From Nematocida parisii ERTm1 (Eukaryota; Microsporidia): 64,000 bases of DNA. Position 1 is the stretch's first letter, and every line of letters begins with the position of its first letter. A program made the translations under genes and the position numbers. This document shows positions 1 through 8,875 of the stretch, in pieces. Where the stretch lies: NCBI RefSeq assembly GCF_000250985.1, contig NW_013524646.1, forward strand, positions 275,601 to 339,600. The letters are read 5' to 3'. The notes below the pieces were generated by a model. That model saw nothing but the letters and a program-made list of their open reading frames with translations, was not told where the DNA came from and did not search any database.

Positions 1-235
1 CCCGAATCGTTGTTATGTGATTTGTTGTAATGAACTTACCCGAAACAAGTTTTTTTGTGTCGCCGGTAGAGACGTACTGGCCTTGCAAAATAGAAGAGCC
101 CTTTGTGTCCTGTGCAAATTGCACATCAGACACAATTGTGCTTTCTTCAATTACCAGACCACACGATGTACAGTAACTTATGTCACGGGCTGCGTCGGTT
201 TCTATTCTTGAGTTTACGCAAATGGCACACTTCAT
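1..235 (-). CDS. BRF1: TFIIIB subunit BRF1, N-terminal part (cut by window edge)
   Basis: The minus strand reads open from an ATG at 233-235 to the window edge (78 codons). The N-terminus is a TFIIB-type zinc ribbon with cysteines at residues 3, 6, 22 and 25. It is followed by a stretch containing IVSDVQFAQD and GQYVST, which matches the linker after the ribbon in BRF1 (compare the typical VSEVQF...GQFVS). BRF1 is the TFIIB-related factor that recruits RNA polymerase III to tRNA and 5S genes. The cyclin folds and TBP-binding region lie outside the window. The gene is divergent from the TAF-like gene at 422, with 186 bp between start codons. TFIIB itself is less likely, because the VQF/GQ(Y/F)VS linker is BRF-like. 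Confidence 0.82.
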   Translation of the reverse strand, partial: MKCAICVNSRIETDAARDISYCTSCGLVIEESTIVSDVQFAQDTKGSSILQGQYVSTGDTKKLVSGKFITTNHITTIR

Positions 236-421
236 CTATAAAACTTTTTGAAAAATTAAGATTTATTTCTAGAGTTACCAGCTATATTATAGCTAATGAT
301 AAAGCAAACGCCATTTAATTATAAATACGTTGAATAATAAGCTACGTCTTTTTATACCGGACAAATTTGAATTAGCAGAATAATACTGTAAAATGTTTAA
401 TTTTAAAGAAATTTTAGAGCG

Positions 422-1276
422 ATGGACGAAGGAAAGTTTTACTCGAAAGTGCTCCAGGCAGTTATTGTAGAAATACTGAATCAGGTAGGATTTGAGAGAA
501 CAAGCAAGCAATCCCTGCAAGTAATACTGGATTTGGTCTTTTCACATATAAACAAGCAGCTATTAATAATTAAAAGAATTCTTTCAGAGGCTGGTCTCTG
601 TGAGGCGCATAACAGTATTGTAGAGATAAAAGAGCCAGAAACAGACACCGACTTAGTAAATGCGATTCTTTCAGCTATAATTGAAGAATCAACAGGGCCA
701 GAGGAGTCCTACAAAAGGGAAGAGCTTGTCTCTTTTCTGCAGTACCAGCTGAACATAACCAAGCAAATAAAAAAAGAGGCAGCGCCGCAGGATGAATCAC
801 TCCTCGAGATACTTCGTGTTGGCGACCAGCTGAAAAGGGTGCACACAGAAGAAAGAGCACTAATTAACTTTACAGGCGAGGAGGAAGGAGAGAAGAAGGC
901 ACCAGAAGAGAAGAAATACTTAGACCAGGACGTACAGGACCATTTAAAAGAAAGAGCAAGTATCCCATTCTCTCCCGTGCAGGAGAAAGACCCGTCTCAA
1001 ATTGCAGCACTTGTAACAGATGTGACTTTAGAAGAGCCAATAACAGAAATAAACCCAGAGAAGAGTGAATATTTAATACGCAGTAATATGAGAGACTATG
1101 AGCACATGCTTAATAAAAAGAGACTTAGCACATACCACTGCACACCGTGTGAGTCTCAGATGGAAATACCCTTTTTAGAAGATATTATTCTTCTGAGTAC
1201 GCTTAGAAAACTTACAAAAAAAAGGAAAGACGCAAAAGAGAGACAGAGTCCAAGGACAGAAGACATCTCAGCATAA
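422..1276 (+). CDS. histone-fold (bromodomain-associated) TFIID subunit, TAF8/TAF3-like
   Basis: 284 residues. Residues about 4-65 fit the bromodomain-associated histone fold found in TAF3, TAF8 and Spt7: a helix ending in VGFERTS, a long central helix (QVILDLVFSHINKQLLIIKR) and a third short helix. The remainder is acidic and lysine-rich with no recognised domain, and there is no PHD finger, which argues mildly against a full TAF3. The expected role is histone-fold pairing with TAF10 inside TFIID or SAGA. The ATG at 422 is used because the fold begins immediately after it. TAF7 is also encoded in this window (52 kb). Which TAF this is cannot be settled by eye. Confidence 0.6.
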   Translation: MDEGKFYSKVLQAVIVEILNQVGFERTSKQSLQVILDLVFSHINKQLLIIKRILSEAGLCEAHNSIVEIKEPETDTDLVNAILSAIIEESTGPEESYKREELVSFLQYQLNITKQIKKEAAPQDESLLEILRVGDQLKRVHTEERALINFTGEEEGEKKAPEEKKYLDQDVQDHLKERASIPFSPVQEKDPSQIAALVTDVTLEEPITEINPEKSEYLIRSNMRDYEHMLNKKRLSTYHCTPCESQMEIPFLEDIILLSTLRKLTKKRKDAKERQSPRTEDISA

Positions 1277-1358
1277 AGTACGTATGAAATACACAGCAGT
1301 TTATTAGTAAAAATCGGTTTATGTAAATTTTTAGTATTCTTTGATTCTCAAATCAAGA

Positions 1359-2480
1359 TTACTTATTTGGCTTTGCTACCCTTCCTTTCATGAATGCGTT
1401 CGCATTAATTATTCGATTGGATATTTCATTCTTTAATTCTGTGATGATCTCTTTTTTGTTTAAAACAATCGGTTTGTCACTGAATTTCTCTGCATATTCT
1501 GATGCAAGTGCGAATATCTCCTTCTCCACGCGAAGAAGTGTTGGCACGGCCATTTTCCGGAACTTCTCTTCTGAGTTCAGCTGGAATGAACTTCTGAATA
1601 GTCTGAGAGGATCACTTGCCTGCTCCTCAAATGCAGACATTTTTTGGAGAAGTTCTTTTCTCTCCTGCGAGAATGCTTCAATATTCTTAAGTATTTCATA
1701 TTCTGTCTGTGCTGAAAGTGTTTTCTCTTCCAGCTCGTATATAATCTGCTCCTGTTCTGTGAATTTAAGTGTGTCTATTGTAGAGGGGAAGGGAATAGTT
1801 TCGTGTTTTTTTTCTTGGATTCTTTCTAAGTCATTCAGAATAGTTTGCAGTGCACCCTTTTTTTCTGTGAATATTTCATTTATCTTCTTCTTGTACTCCT
1901 CTTCCATTTGCTGTATCCATGCTTTCTCAATGATGATTTTTCTAATTATTGATATTTCATCAATTGACTCCTTTCCCTGTGGGTGTATTTTACTTGATAA
2001 AAAGACAATTCGTGAAGTGAATAACATATCCAGTTCTTTTGCTAGTTGATTAATTTTAACCAAATTCAACTCTATTTTTTTAATACCAGAGAAAGACAAT
2101 GTGTCCAGAAATGGAAATAGATTGTTTGTTTCAGGTACACCTTTGAAATTAAATGGAAATAAAATTAATCCGTCTACTATAAGATTATTAAAAACAATCT
2201 CACTTGGTCTCTTTAAAACCACAGTAAGTTCATGACCAGCTGGTTTTACACTGGAAGAAACACCAGAAGTGGCTAATTCACAGGTAGAACTGCTACTATC
2301 AGCACTCTTTTCCGCAGAAATGTCTATTTTACTTACAGTATAATTATAAGACTGGGTTTCACTGGATATATTCTCTAATTGTTCTTCTAATACACTCAAA
2401 GCATTAACAATATCACTCGTTGTAGGATACGCAGACGGGTTTACACCAATAGAAATAAGTAAATCTTTTGTGTTTTCTAT
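1359..2480 (-). CDS. PRC1/Ase1/MAP65-family protein, C-terminal part (second frame)
   Basis: This frame is open from 2480 down to 1359. It has no ATG near its upstream end; the first start-like codon is TTG at 2399. The C-terminal third contains FEEQASDPLRLFRS, followed by a lysine-rich segment and a helix with VPTLLRVEKEIFALASEYAEK. This matches the spectrin/microtubule-binding signature of PRC1/Ase1 (FERKASDP..RF, then LPKLEEEL). Long coiled coils precede it. The N-terminal part is the adjacent ORF 2477-3034, one base out of frame, and the two meet at an A8 run. PRC1/Ase1 cross-links antiparallel microtubules in the spindle midzone. Either one gene has a frame break or frameshifting joins the two halves. 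Confidence 0.62.
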   Translation of the reverse strand: MENTKDLLISIGVNPSAYPTTSDIVNALSVLEEQLENISSETQSYNYTVSKIDISAEKSADSSSSTCELATSGVSSSVKPAGHELTVVLKRPSEIVFNNLIVDGLILFPFNFKGVPETNNLFPFLDTLSFSGIKKIELNLVKINQLAKELDMLFTSRIVFLSSKIHPQGKESIDEISIIRKIIIEKAWIQQMEEEYKKKINEIFTEKKGALQTILNDLERIQEKKHETIPFPSTIDTLKFTEQEQIIYELEEKTLSAQTEYEILKNIEAFSQERKELLQKMSAFEEQASDPLRLFRSSFQLNSEEKFRKMAVPTLLRVEKEIFALASEYAEKFSDKPIVLNKKEIITELKNEISNRIINANAFMKGRVAKPNK

Positions 2481-3034
2481 TTTTTTTGGGTTTCTTCTTT
2501 TATCTCCTCTTGCTTTCTCTTGAGTCTATCAAGAAGGTCTTTCGCCTGACAAATACTAGGCTTAGTTACTATACAAATATTAAGTATCTCATTACACTCA
2601 TTTTCATACACCATGTGTTCATCTAAATCAGCCATTGCCTCTTTTATTGCACTAGATACGCCTGCAAATTCTTTTAACTGATTTTCGTATCTTACGCTCA
2701 GAGAGTTTACTTCTTTCTCTAGAAGAGACTCTTTTACTGTAAGATTCTTTTCGTATATCCAGAGAGTGCTCTCTTGATCAGATACTTCTTCAAGTGCCTG
2801 TTGAAGTTCGTTCTTTCGTATTTCCATTGCAGAAATTATTTCTTTCTTTTGCTGTACATCTTTGTTCACTTTGTCTTTTGTTAGCTCTATGGCAGATAGT
2901 ATATTCTCCATATCACTAGACAGCCAGTCACATGGGTGTGTGCTAAGCTTGTTAGGCGGCATGAGCAGAAGCGACGACTCGCATATCTCTGCCAGCAATT
3001 CTTGGATTCTTCTAACATAAACACTTTCTGGCAT
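2477..3034 (-). CDS. PRC1/Ase1-like protein, N-terminal part (first frame)
   Basis: ATG at 3034. About 185 residues of predicted coiled coil (long Leu/Lys/Glu heptad-like stretches, for example KKEIISAMEIRKNELQQAL). It ends EETQKK and a TAG stop. The stop directly follows a run of eight A (2480-2487 on this strand), and the reading frame shifted by -1 continues without a stop into the PRC1/Ase1 C-terminal half. The N-terminal region with a dimerising coiled coil is where the family rod would begin. The start codon is only 24 bp from the oppositely oriented ATG at 3059. Considered alone it would be an unremarkable coiled-coil protein; the link to PRC1 rests on the downstream half. Confidence 0.6.
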   Translation of the reverse strand: MPESVYVRRIQELLAEICESSLLLMPPNKLSTHPCDWLSSDMENILSAIELTKDKVNKDVQQKKEIISAMEIRKNELQQALEEVSDQESTLWIYEKNLTVKESLLEKEVNSLSVRYENQLKEFAGVSSAIKEAMADLDEHMVYENECNEILNICIVTKPSICQAKDLLDRLKRKQEEIKEETQKK

Positions 3035-3058
3035 AAAAGTCAATGCAAAAAAATATTC

Positions 3059-3334
3059 ATGCTAATTGACTTCTCAAAGAAGAAGAAGCTCGTTTCTTAC
3101 AAAGAGAAAACACCAAAAAAACAAAGAAAACAGACAAAAAAGGAAAAAACAGTTAAGTTATCAGATGTAGATAAGTTATTCCTTAAATCAAAAGAGTTAT
3201 TTGATGAGACTCCAAGTATATTCGCAGACATTCCCTATGAAAATACAGAAATTGCTGTAATGGTAGACCCCTGCACTAAAACATACAAAAACCCAGCCAC
3301 GCTATATGAACAGTACAAAGACAGAATCCACTAA
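3059..3334 (+). CDS. small basic protein of unknown function
   Basis: 91 residues from the ATG at 3059; the open frame extends further upstream but overlaps the PRC1 N-terminus. The first 35 residues are extremely lysine-rich (runs such as KKKK and KKQRKQTKKEK), like a nuclear or nucleolar targeting or RNA-binding tail. The C-terminal half (VDKLFLKSKELFDETPSIF...VDPCTKTYKNP) looks folded, with conserved-looking proline and cysteine positions. I do not recognise the family. It overlaps the following Sen54-like gene by 29 bases in another frame on the same strand. Confidence 0.5.
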   Translation: MLIDFSKKKKLVSYKEKTPKKQRKQTKKEKTVKLSDVDKLFLKSKELFDETPSIFADIPYENTEIAVMVDPCTKTYKNPATLYEQYKDRIH

Positions 3335-3902
3335 AGAAATAGAGCGTTTAATACTAGACAAATTCATTCCAGATGGGATTAATTACATACCAAAAGACCC
3401 AGGCAGGCAGCAATATAGGAAGTGTGGAATAAAAGAAGAGAAATTAATACTTGCACTAGAAGAGGTTCTATTCGATATTTCATCACCAGAAATAAATCAG
3501 TTGGATGTTAATGAATATGCAATAAATTCCGGGTATAAGCACTTTTTAACATACAGAGAAATTCGAAAGGCAGGCTGGATACTCATCCCGAATACTCTGC
3601 CAATTCTACCAATTACGGAAATTTTCATAACCGAAAAAAGAAGTAGTTGCTATAATCCCAGATACTTCTATAAAGTATATCAGCCAGATAAGCACTTCAA
3701 CAGAAAGAACTCCAAATTATACGGTTACTTGCTTATAGTTACACCACTAGACATATTTACACAAGAAGTATTCTCATATACAGAAAACCTTCCATTACTT
3801 ATTGCTGTCTCAGATGGAGACACATTTACTGTAATTAAGTCAAATAATTTCGGTTCAATTCCCACTCTTCTCTCAGAATATACGCCCAGTGAAAGGACTT
3901 AG
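3306..3902 (+). CDS. SEN54: tRNA-splicing endonuclease subunit Sen54-like
   Basis: 198 residues. The order of features follows TSEN54/Sen54: an N-terminal LDKFIPDG (human has DFLPDG), then EEKLILALEEVLFDIS (the LHPEEALYLLE segment), then a helix with a YREIRKAGWILIP turn (the VF..LKRLGYVV segment). Later RYFYKVYQPDKHFNRKNSK resembles the Sen54 C-terminal VY-P...F.K segment. Sen54 is a structural, non-catalytic partner of Sen2 in the tRNA intron endonuclease. It is short compared with human TSEN54 (about 526 residues). The ATG lies inside the preceding ORF (29-base overlap, +1 frame). The match is by eye and the family diverges fast. Confidence 0.55.
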   Translation: MNSTKTESTKEIERLILDKFIPDGINYIPKDPGRQQYRKCGIKEEKLILALEEVLFDISSPEINQLDVNEYAINSGYKHFLTYREIRKAGWILIPNTLPILPITEIFITEKRSSCYNPRYFYKVYQPDKHFNRKNSKLYGYLLIVTPLDIFTQEVFSYTENLPLLIAVSDGDTFTVIKSNNFGSIPTLLSEYTPSERT

Positions 3903-3947
3903 CACATACTCTAAAAGTATTTTAGTTACGATTAAATATTTTTTATT

Positions 3948-4514
3948 ATGGCAAACCAGAAGCTTGCATCGACTCTTATCCTTTCCTCTGTATTTAGATG
4001 CTTAACCGTCAAAGGAGACACCGAAGACTTTAAAAGCAAGATAAAGCAGGAAGCAACAGTTGAAACACAAGAAGAATTTTTATATTTGATCAGAAGACTG
4101 CAGAAGTTACAGGATATAAAGCCAATTACGGATTTATCTTTGTTTAAGAAAGGGATTGAGCCAATGTGGGAAGATCCAAGCAATCTAAATGGAGGAAAGT
4201 GGATTATCAAAATAAAAAAGAACACGGCAGAGCAGAGGCTATTTGAAAGCTTATTTATATGGATGGCACTTGTTCCGTTTTCCACCATGGATGTGAATGG
4301 GATTGTAGTAAGTGTAAGAGGGCATCACACAATTCTTTCACTGTGGACAAAAAGCTGTCCATCAGAAGAGGAGAGACATATTCAGGAGAAGGAAATACGA
4401 AATACATTAGAGCTAAAACAAATAATTCCTGTTTCATTTAAAGGAAATGATGAGTCTCTTAAGGATAAATCATCATTCCGGCATACAGTGAAGGATAAAA
4501 TATCCAAGCAATAA
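3948..4514 (+). CDS. eIF4E-family cap-binding protein
   Basis: 188 residues. Hallmarks of eIF4E/4EHP are present in order: LQDIKPITDLSLFKKGIEPMWED (the tryptophan of the W-E-D cap sandwich) and NGGKWIIKI (a GGKW element). A Trp in the IRxT-type segment near LFIWMALV follows, and later SVRGHHTILSLWTK (the VR...LW region near the second cap-contact area). It binds the mRNA 5' cap either to start translation (eIF4E) or to repress it (4EHP). The very short N-terminus and the GIxPMWED context do not separate the two. Only 45 bases separate it from the Sen54 stop, and its ATG follows an AAATATTTT box. Confidence 0.75.
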   Translation: MANQKLASTLILSSVFRCLTVKGDTEDFKSKIKQEATVETQEEFLYLIRRLQKLQDIKPITDLSLFKKGIEPMWEDPSNLNGGKWIIKIKKNTAEQRLFESLFIWMALVPFSTMDVNGIVVSVRGHHTILSLWTKSCPSEEERHIQEKEIRNTLELKQIIPVSFKGNDESLKDKSSFRHTVKDKISKQ

Positions 4515-4718
4515 ATTACTTATGTTTACTCTTATTAGACAGTATAATTTTCGGGTTATATTTTATCCGTTAGTAAAAATAACTGAATCTTTGGAATATT
4601 TTGATTTCTTACATATTTGTACTTTCTGTTGGAATAATCCATGAAGTAAAAATAATTTAGATTTTATCTAATTCAGTAATAAATAAACATTTAATAAACC
4701 AGAAAATATTTGCATTCT

Positions 4719-5582
4719 ATGGAATATTCTGTGGAGAGTCTGTTTCTGCAGAGGAACAAGCACTTATACATCATTTCTTATGTGGATGGAGCACCAATGA
4801 GTGTTTGTGTTATTTGTGTATACCCAAAACCAAATGTTATTTATATTAAACGATTTGAGAGTGCATCAAAAGTAAGGGGATTATCCCGGATGGTTCTTAT
4901 AGAGAGTCTTAGAAGGCTGCTTATACATGGGAATAGACCAGAGATATACGTATATTCTCGTCCTATTGGGAGCAAGTATATACATACAGAAAGACCTATT
5001 TCCCATTCAATACAGCTATGCGCGTATTGGGAGAGTATTTTAACAGAAATTGGGTACAGCACTATGCGACTAACCCATAAGGAAGCAAAAAGCAAAGAAT
5101 TTAAAAATATTATCTCAGAGCACAAGGGGATTGCGCAGTGTTTAGGGAAGATAATAGATGAGCCAATTAGCAGAGCAATGAGGCATGCTTCAGAGAGTTC
5201 TCTTGATGAGATTATGGTAATACTTTGTTCAAGCAGGGATTTAACTTCTGGCTCTCTTATTTTCAGTAAACCAGCTGAAGAGCCTTCTACTATAATGGTC
5301 CAGAAAACTCCAGAAAAATCAAAAGATAAAAAGGAAGAGTCCTCAGACAAATGTTCATTTTTAAACCAAGAGATCATACAGAATGTTACACGCGATGAAA
5401 TACTCAAAATATTAAAGGACTTGCAGAATGGGAATACCTCAGAAGAGCTGTCCCACATGAAAAAAGTGCAGCAAATAATAGAAAGTGGCAGTATTCCAAA
5501 GAAAGAACCAATTAAACCATTTAAATTAACTATAAAGAGACCAAAAACAGACAGGATGAACAACCAAATATTTGAAGTTTAG
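4719..5582 (+). CDS. Rtt109/KAT11-like histone acetyltransferase (tentative)
   Basis: 287 residues from the ATG at 4719; the open frame begins slightly earlier at a TTG. The segment IYIKRFESASKVRGL...LIESLRRLL, followed by PEIYVYSRPIGSKYIHTE and HSIQLCAYWESIL, resembles the Rtt109 core: a strand carrying K-V-DTTG, then a helix, then RPQ..YLFP.S and a W-W helix. Rtt109 acetylates newly made histone H3 on K56/K9 with Vps75 or Asf1. The C-terminal third is a charged tail with a KPFKLTIKRPK basic stretch. Catalytic residues cannot be confirmed by eye and the similarity is weak. The alternative is an unassigned lineage-specific protein. Confidence 0.4.
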   Translation: MEYSVESLFLQRNKHLYIISYVDGAPMSVCVICVYPKPNVIYIKRFESASKVRGLSRMVLIESLRRLLIHGNRPEIYVYSRPIGSKYIHTERPISHSIQLCAYWESILTEIGYSTMRLTHKEAKSKEFKNIISEHKGIAQCLGKIIDEPISRAMRHASESSLDEIMVILCSSRDLTSGSLIFSKPAEEPSTIMVQKTPEKSKDKKEESSDKCSFLNQEIIQNVTRDEILKILKDLQNGNTSEELSHMKKVQQIIESGSIPKKEPIKPFKLTIKRPKTDRMNNQIFEV

Positions 5583-5752
5583 TCTATTTATATCTGAGTA
5601 GGAAATATTATCAAATATAATTTAATTGTTATGTTAAATAAAAATGAAATTTCATATTTAAATAATTCTGTGGGATCTGTAAATATTCAGACATTTATGC
5701 ATTAATAAGTAATCATTTGATTTTATTATGTATATTCCTATTAAGAGAACAT

Positions 5753-6385
5753 TTATTCTTTTGGAATATCAGCACAACCAACGATTCTTGCACCGTGTTT
5801 CTTGTTTTTTAGACCAATAATCTTTGACATTTTTGCTTGTTCTTCTGTCATCTGCTCACCTTTTCTTCCTAACACAATTTGCTCTGTTACTTCTATGCTG
5901 TTTGTCTTTGGGTTAATAATAATGTTCTGGATTCCTAATTTCTCAATTTCTTTAAATAATGTGTTTGAGACCTTTACGCTTTCTTCGTTTAATAATTCTC
6001 CTACTGGTAAGACAATGTCACTAGAAAGTGTGTCACCAACCTTTTCGTAGTCTAAGTGACTAATTCTGTCTACTATACTCTGTACTTTCTCTTGGGGAAG
6101 GTCTGATAGAAGGTAGAGGAAGACTCTGTCGGACTTTTTGTATTCAACAGTACCTCTTAAGCTAGTAAGTTGCTCTGTGTCGAGTGTTCGTGATAGTACT
6201 TTTTCTATCATTTTGTACTTACCAAAGAACAGTTCGGACTTCACGCTTCTGAAATCTCTCTTTAATTTCTGAATAAAGGCAGTCTTGTTGTCGCACAACA
6301 ACTTGTATATTTTCTGGTATGCTCCTACATTTGATAGTAAATTGTCAACTCTTTCTTTTTTTGCTTTCTGAGACTCTCCTGCCAT
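5753..6385 (-). CDS. MRT4: ribosome assembly factor MRT4 (P0-like)
   Basis: 210 residues from an ATG at 6383-6385. The layout follows MRT4 and ribosomal P0: an N-terminal helix (KIYKLLCDNKTAFIQKLKRDFRSVKSELFFGKYKMIEKVLSRT, like the [24 protein letters not shown] element). An RGTVEYKKSDRVFLYLLSD strand and a C-terminal alpha/beta lobe follow. It lacks the acidic P-protein tail, which fits MRT4 rather than P0. MRT4 occupies the P0 site on pre-60S particles in the nucleolus before the stalk is assembled. It is transcribed toward the Rtt109-like gene (convergent). Confidence 0.75.
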   Translation of the reverse strand: MAGESQKAKKERVDNLLSNVGAYQKIYKLLCDNKTAFIQKLKRDFRSVKSELFFGKYKMIEKVLSRTLDTEQLTSLRGTVEYKKSDRVFLYLLSDLPQEKVQSIVDRISHLDYEKVGDTLSSDIVLPVGELLNEESVKVSNTLFKEIEKLGIQNIIINPKTNSIEVTEQIVLGRKGEQMTEEQAKMSKIIGLKNKKHGARIVGCADIPKE

Positions 6386-6499
6386 ATAAAAAATTTTCAG
6401 TTTTTCTAAAATTTAACTCAAACAAACGGACATTCTTTCATTTATTAATTTGAAGGGCTCATTCACATATTACAGCGACAATCAACTAAATCTTATTAT

Positions 6500-7555
6500 T
6501 TATACGGTTTTCTTCAAATACTCCTCAATTGACTTCTGTGCCATGTACTCTGCTGTTTCTAAGTCCATTGCAGACCCACAGAATCCAGTTGCATGCACAA
6601 AAGAAGCCTTTTTTAATTTTGGGAATCTGCGCATTTGTTCATTTCTCAGACCTCTCCACTCCTCACATAAAGGTATCTCTGGTGTGTATCTTATGCCTTT
6701 CTTGGGAATGCACAGTAATTTGTATATAGTACCCTCTCTTGATCGTATTTTGTATATAATTATTGATACATTTCTGTTTAGTGACGTATTATAGTATTGA
6801 ATTAATTCTTTCGCTGGGTATGCTCCGGATCCCATTATAATGTATCTACTTCTTGGATCTTTCATCTGGTTAAAGCTCTGCAGTATTGGCATTTTATCTT
6901 TATTTATCTGGTGCATTAAGTACTTGCAGTGTCTTACTAAATCACTTCCAATGTACTCCATTGCCTTTTCAAATGCTTCATATCTTACTTTATCACCGTA
7001 CTCAATACTTTCCCCCTCTGGAATATCAAAGGGAACAAACGACCGTATTACATTATCCAAAGTCCTTTCATTATACCGAACATCATCCGATATGTCAACA
7101 CCATTATCATTTGCATCAACAGATACAAAATATGTCTCATAAAGTAACCCCAGCAGAAGAAGATAGTCAAAATCCGGGTGTACATCCAAACCCAGTGCTT
7201 TAATAAATTGCATGCCATGGTACTTGTACACTAACCCAGCACTGCTCATTTTTATATCATAGTTGTCATTGTATGTCTGGTTAAACCCTCTTTGATGATG
7301 GTCATACTTAAAATTAGCTGGGTCAAATACTCCTCCTACATCCACCACAATATCTCCTGTTTTTATTATATCTTCATTCCTTGTTCTTACTATATTTGCA
7401 TGTGGATATATTTTTTTAAGCATAAAACACGCCAGTACATCATCCAAGTGAAATGCCCCGTCATGTGTTATTATTGTGCTAATAATTTTATTTGCTTCTC
7501 TTTCTTCCATGGGGGGGAATAAAAAATTCTTATTTATTCCTTTCCTATTTATCAT
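6500..7555 (-). CDS. MYG1: MYG1-family DHH-type exonuclease
   Basis: 351 residues. MYG1 hallmarks: ITHDGAFHLDDVLACFML (metal-binding His/Asp cluster), VDVGGVFDP and YDHHQRGFN (the DHH-like motif), SSAGLVYKYHG, and a C-terminal HATGFCGSAMDLETAEYMA. MYG1 acts as a 3'-5' RNA exonuclease in nucleolus and mitochondria of yeast and human. Two ATGs are possible: 7555, or 7510 (MEER...), the second lying next to a G7 run. The 15-residue extension MINRKGINKNFLFPP is basic and might be a targeting sequence or simply not translated. It ends about 110 bp before MRT4 begins, on the same strand. Confidence 0.88.
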   Translation of the reverse strand: MINRKGINKNFLFPPMEEREANKIISTIITHDGAFHLDDVLACFMLKKIYPHANIVRTRNEDIIKTGDIVVDVGGVFDPANFKYDHHQRGFNQTYNDNYDIKMSSAGLVYKYHGMQFIKALGLDVHPDFDYLLLLGLLYETYFVSVDANDNGVDISDDVRYNERTLDNVIRSFVPFDIPEGESIEYGDKVRYEAFEKAMEYIGSDLVRHCKYLMHQINKDKMPILQSFNQMKDPRSRYIIMGSGAYPAKELIQYYNTSLNRNVSIIIYKIRSREGTIYKLLCIPKKGIRYTPEIPLCEEWRGLRNEQMRRFPKLKKASFVHATGFCGSAMDLETAEYMAQKSIEEYLKKTV

Positions 7556-7927
7556 TTGATTCCTGCCAATATTTCGAGGTATTTATATATTTCTTTATGG
7601 GATATGATACATTAATTTTAATATTTGGGTTATTATACTATAAGTAGAATATGGAATAAGCTAGAATAAGCTAGAGCAGAAAGAGTGCCAGGATTAGCTT
7701 GTATATGAGTGGATACAATTTAAACAACTGTACGAAATACAGTAGTAAATAGGTTTAATAATGTATAGTATATGCTGTATTTAGAGTATTAGATGTATTT
7801 AGAGTATTTCTACTGTTATTTCTGGTTGTTAGCACAGGAATACTTTCTAATTTTAAGAAATTCCTTTTTATTATTTAAACTATTTTCATTTTGTCTTTCA
7901 AATATTTTGTTGTTTTTCTTCTAATTA
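7556..7927. other. non-coding spacer between MYG1 and PSMB3 start codons
   Basis: 372 bp between divergent genes. I see no ORF or tRNA B-box. Two small local duplications are visible: AATAAGCTAGAATAAGCTAG near 7656-7675, and a 14-base word (ATGTATTTAGAGTA type) repeated near 7778 and 7794. An AAATATTTT word occurs about 30 bp before the proteasome ATG. Confidence 0.5.
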
Positions 7928-8542
7928 ATGTCTATTCAGCAATACTACGGAGGATCCTCTCTGGCAATGGTGGGAAAGGATGCAATTGTGATCACAGCTG
8001 ACAAAAGATTTGGAAACAATGCAAGCACATTGCATTCAAACTTTACCCGTTTGTATAAAATGACAGACAGGCTTATTCTTAGTTTGACTGGGTTTGTGCC
8101 GGACTGTCAAATACTTTACAAGACACTCAGAAAGCACGTGAATATGTTCAAGCTCAATGAGCAGAGGGAGATAGAGCCGAAAGAGTTTGCTTGTTTACTT
8201 TCATATATTCTGTACAGCAAGAGGTTCTCACCTTTCCTTATTTCCCCGCTGATAGTGGGATTTGACAGGGAGAACAACCCACATGTATATACCATGGATT
8301 TAATAGGGTGTATGAGTGCGCATAAAGACTTTGCATCAACCGGCACTGCATCCACTAATTTAACAGGTATTGCAGATGTGTTATTCACTGAGGGTCTGGA
8401 AGAAGAAGACTTGTTTACCACAGCAGTGCAGGCGTTTTTAAATGCAATAGACAGGAATGCGCTGTCTGGGTGGGGTTCTGATGTAATTATTCTGACACCT
8501 TCAAAAAGAGTGCATCGTGAAGTAAAAACACGGCAAGATTAA
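7928..8542 (+). CDS. PUP3: proteasome subunit beta type-3
   Basis: 204 residues, matching the usual length. It starts MSIQQYYGGSSLAMVGKDA, followed by VITADKRFG, the beta-3 signature. The position normally occupied by the catalytic Thr carries no processing site, as expected for the non-catalytic beta-3 subunit. Further matches are LTGFVPDCQIL, ACLLSYILYSKRFSPFLISPLIVGFD, and a C-terminal half with DLIGCMSAHKDFASTGTAS and ALSGWGSDVIILTPSK. It forms part of the inner beta ring of the 20S core in nucleus and cytosol. The ATG at 7928 gives the family N-terminus exactly. Confidence 0.95.
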   Translation: MSIQQYYGGSSLAMVGKDAIVITADKRFGNNASTLHSNFTRLYKMTDRLILSLTGFVPDCQILYKTLRKHVNMFKLNEQREIEPKEFACLLSYILYSKRFSPFLISPLIVGFDRENNPHVYTMDLIGCMSAHKDFASTGTASTNLTGIADVLFTEGLEEEDLFTTAVQAFLNAIDRNALSGWGSDVIILTPSKRVHREVKTRQD

Positions 8543-8875
8543 AAAGCTAACTGAAAGGGCTGGCATGACAGGCAGTAGATTAAACAACTCTCATCCAACA
8601 TCCATCTTAATAAAGTATACCGTTTAGGTTTTATTTATGAATTGTCATGTACTTATTTATACTATACTGCAGTAATTACTATATAGCCCAAATAACCAGC
8701 ACATTCTATTAAAGAATTCGATTATTTCAAGTTATGTGATTGAATATTACAGTGATTACTTATGCTTTATGTACGTGTATTTTTATACAAGCACTTTTCA
8801 TGTAAATTACAGCTAAATCTGGGCAGTTCCATATGCATATTAGTATATTATGAATATTGTTGTGGTATAACTATT
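8543..8875. other. non-coding spacer between convergent PSMB3 and ARP5
   Basis: 333 bp between two stop codons. No open frame or RNA-gene signature was seen. The AT-rich sequence contains a TTAATAAAGT word near 8608 that could serve in 3'-end formation for the proteasome gene; this is inference only. Confidence 0.4.
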
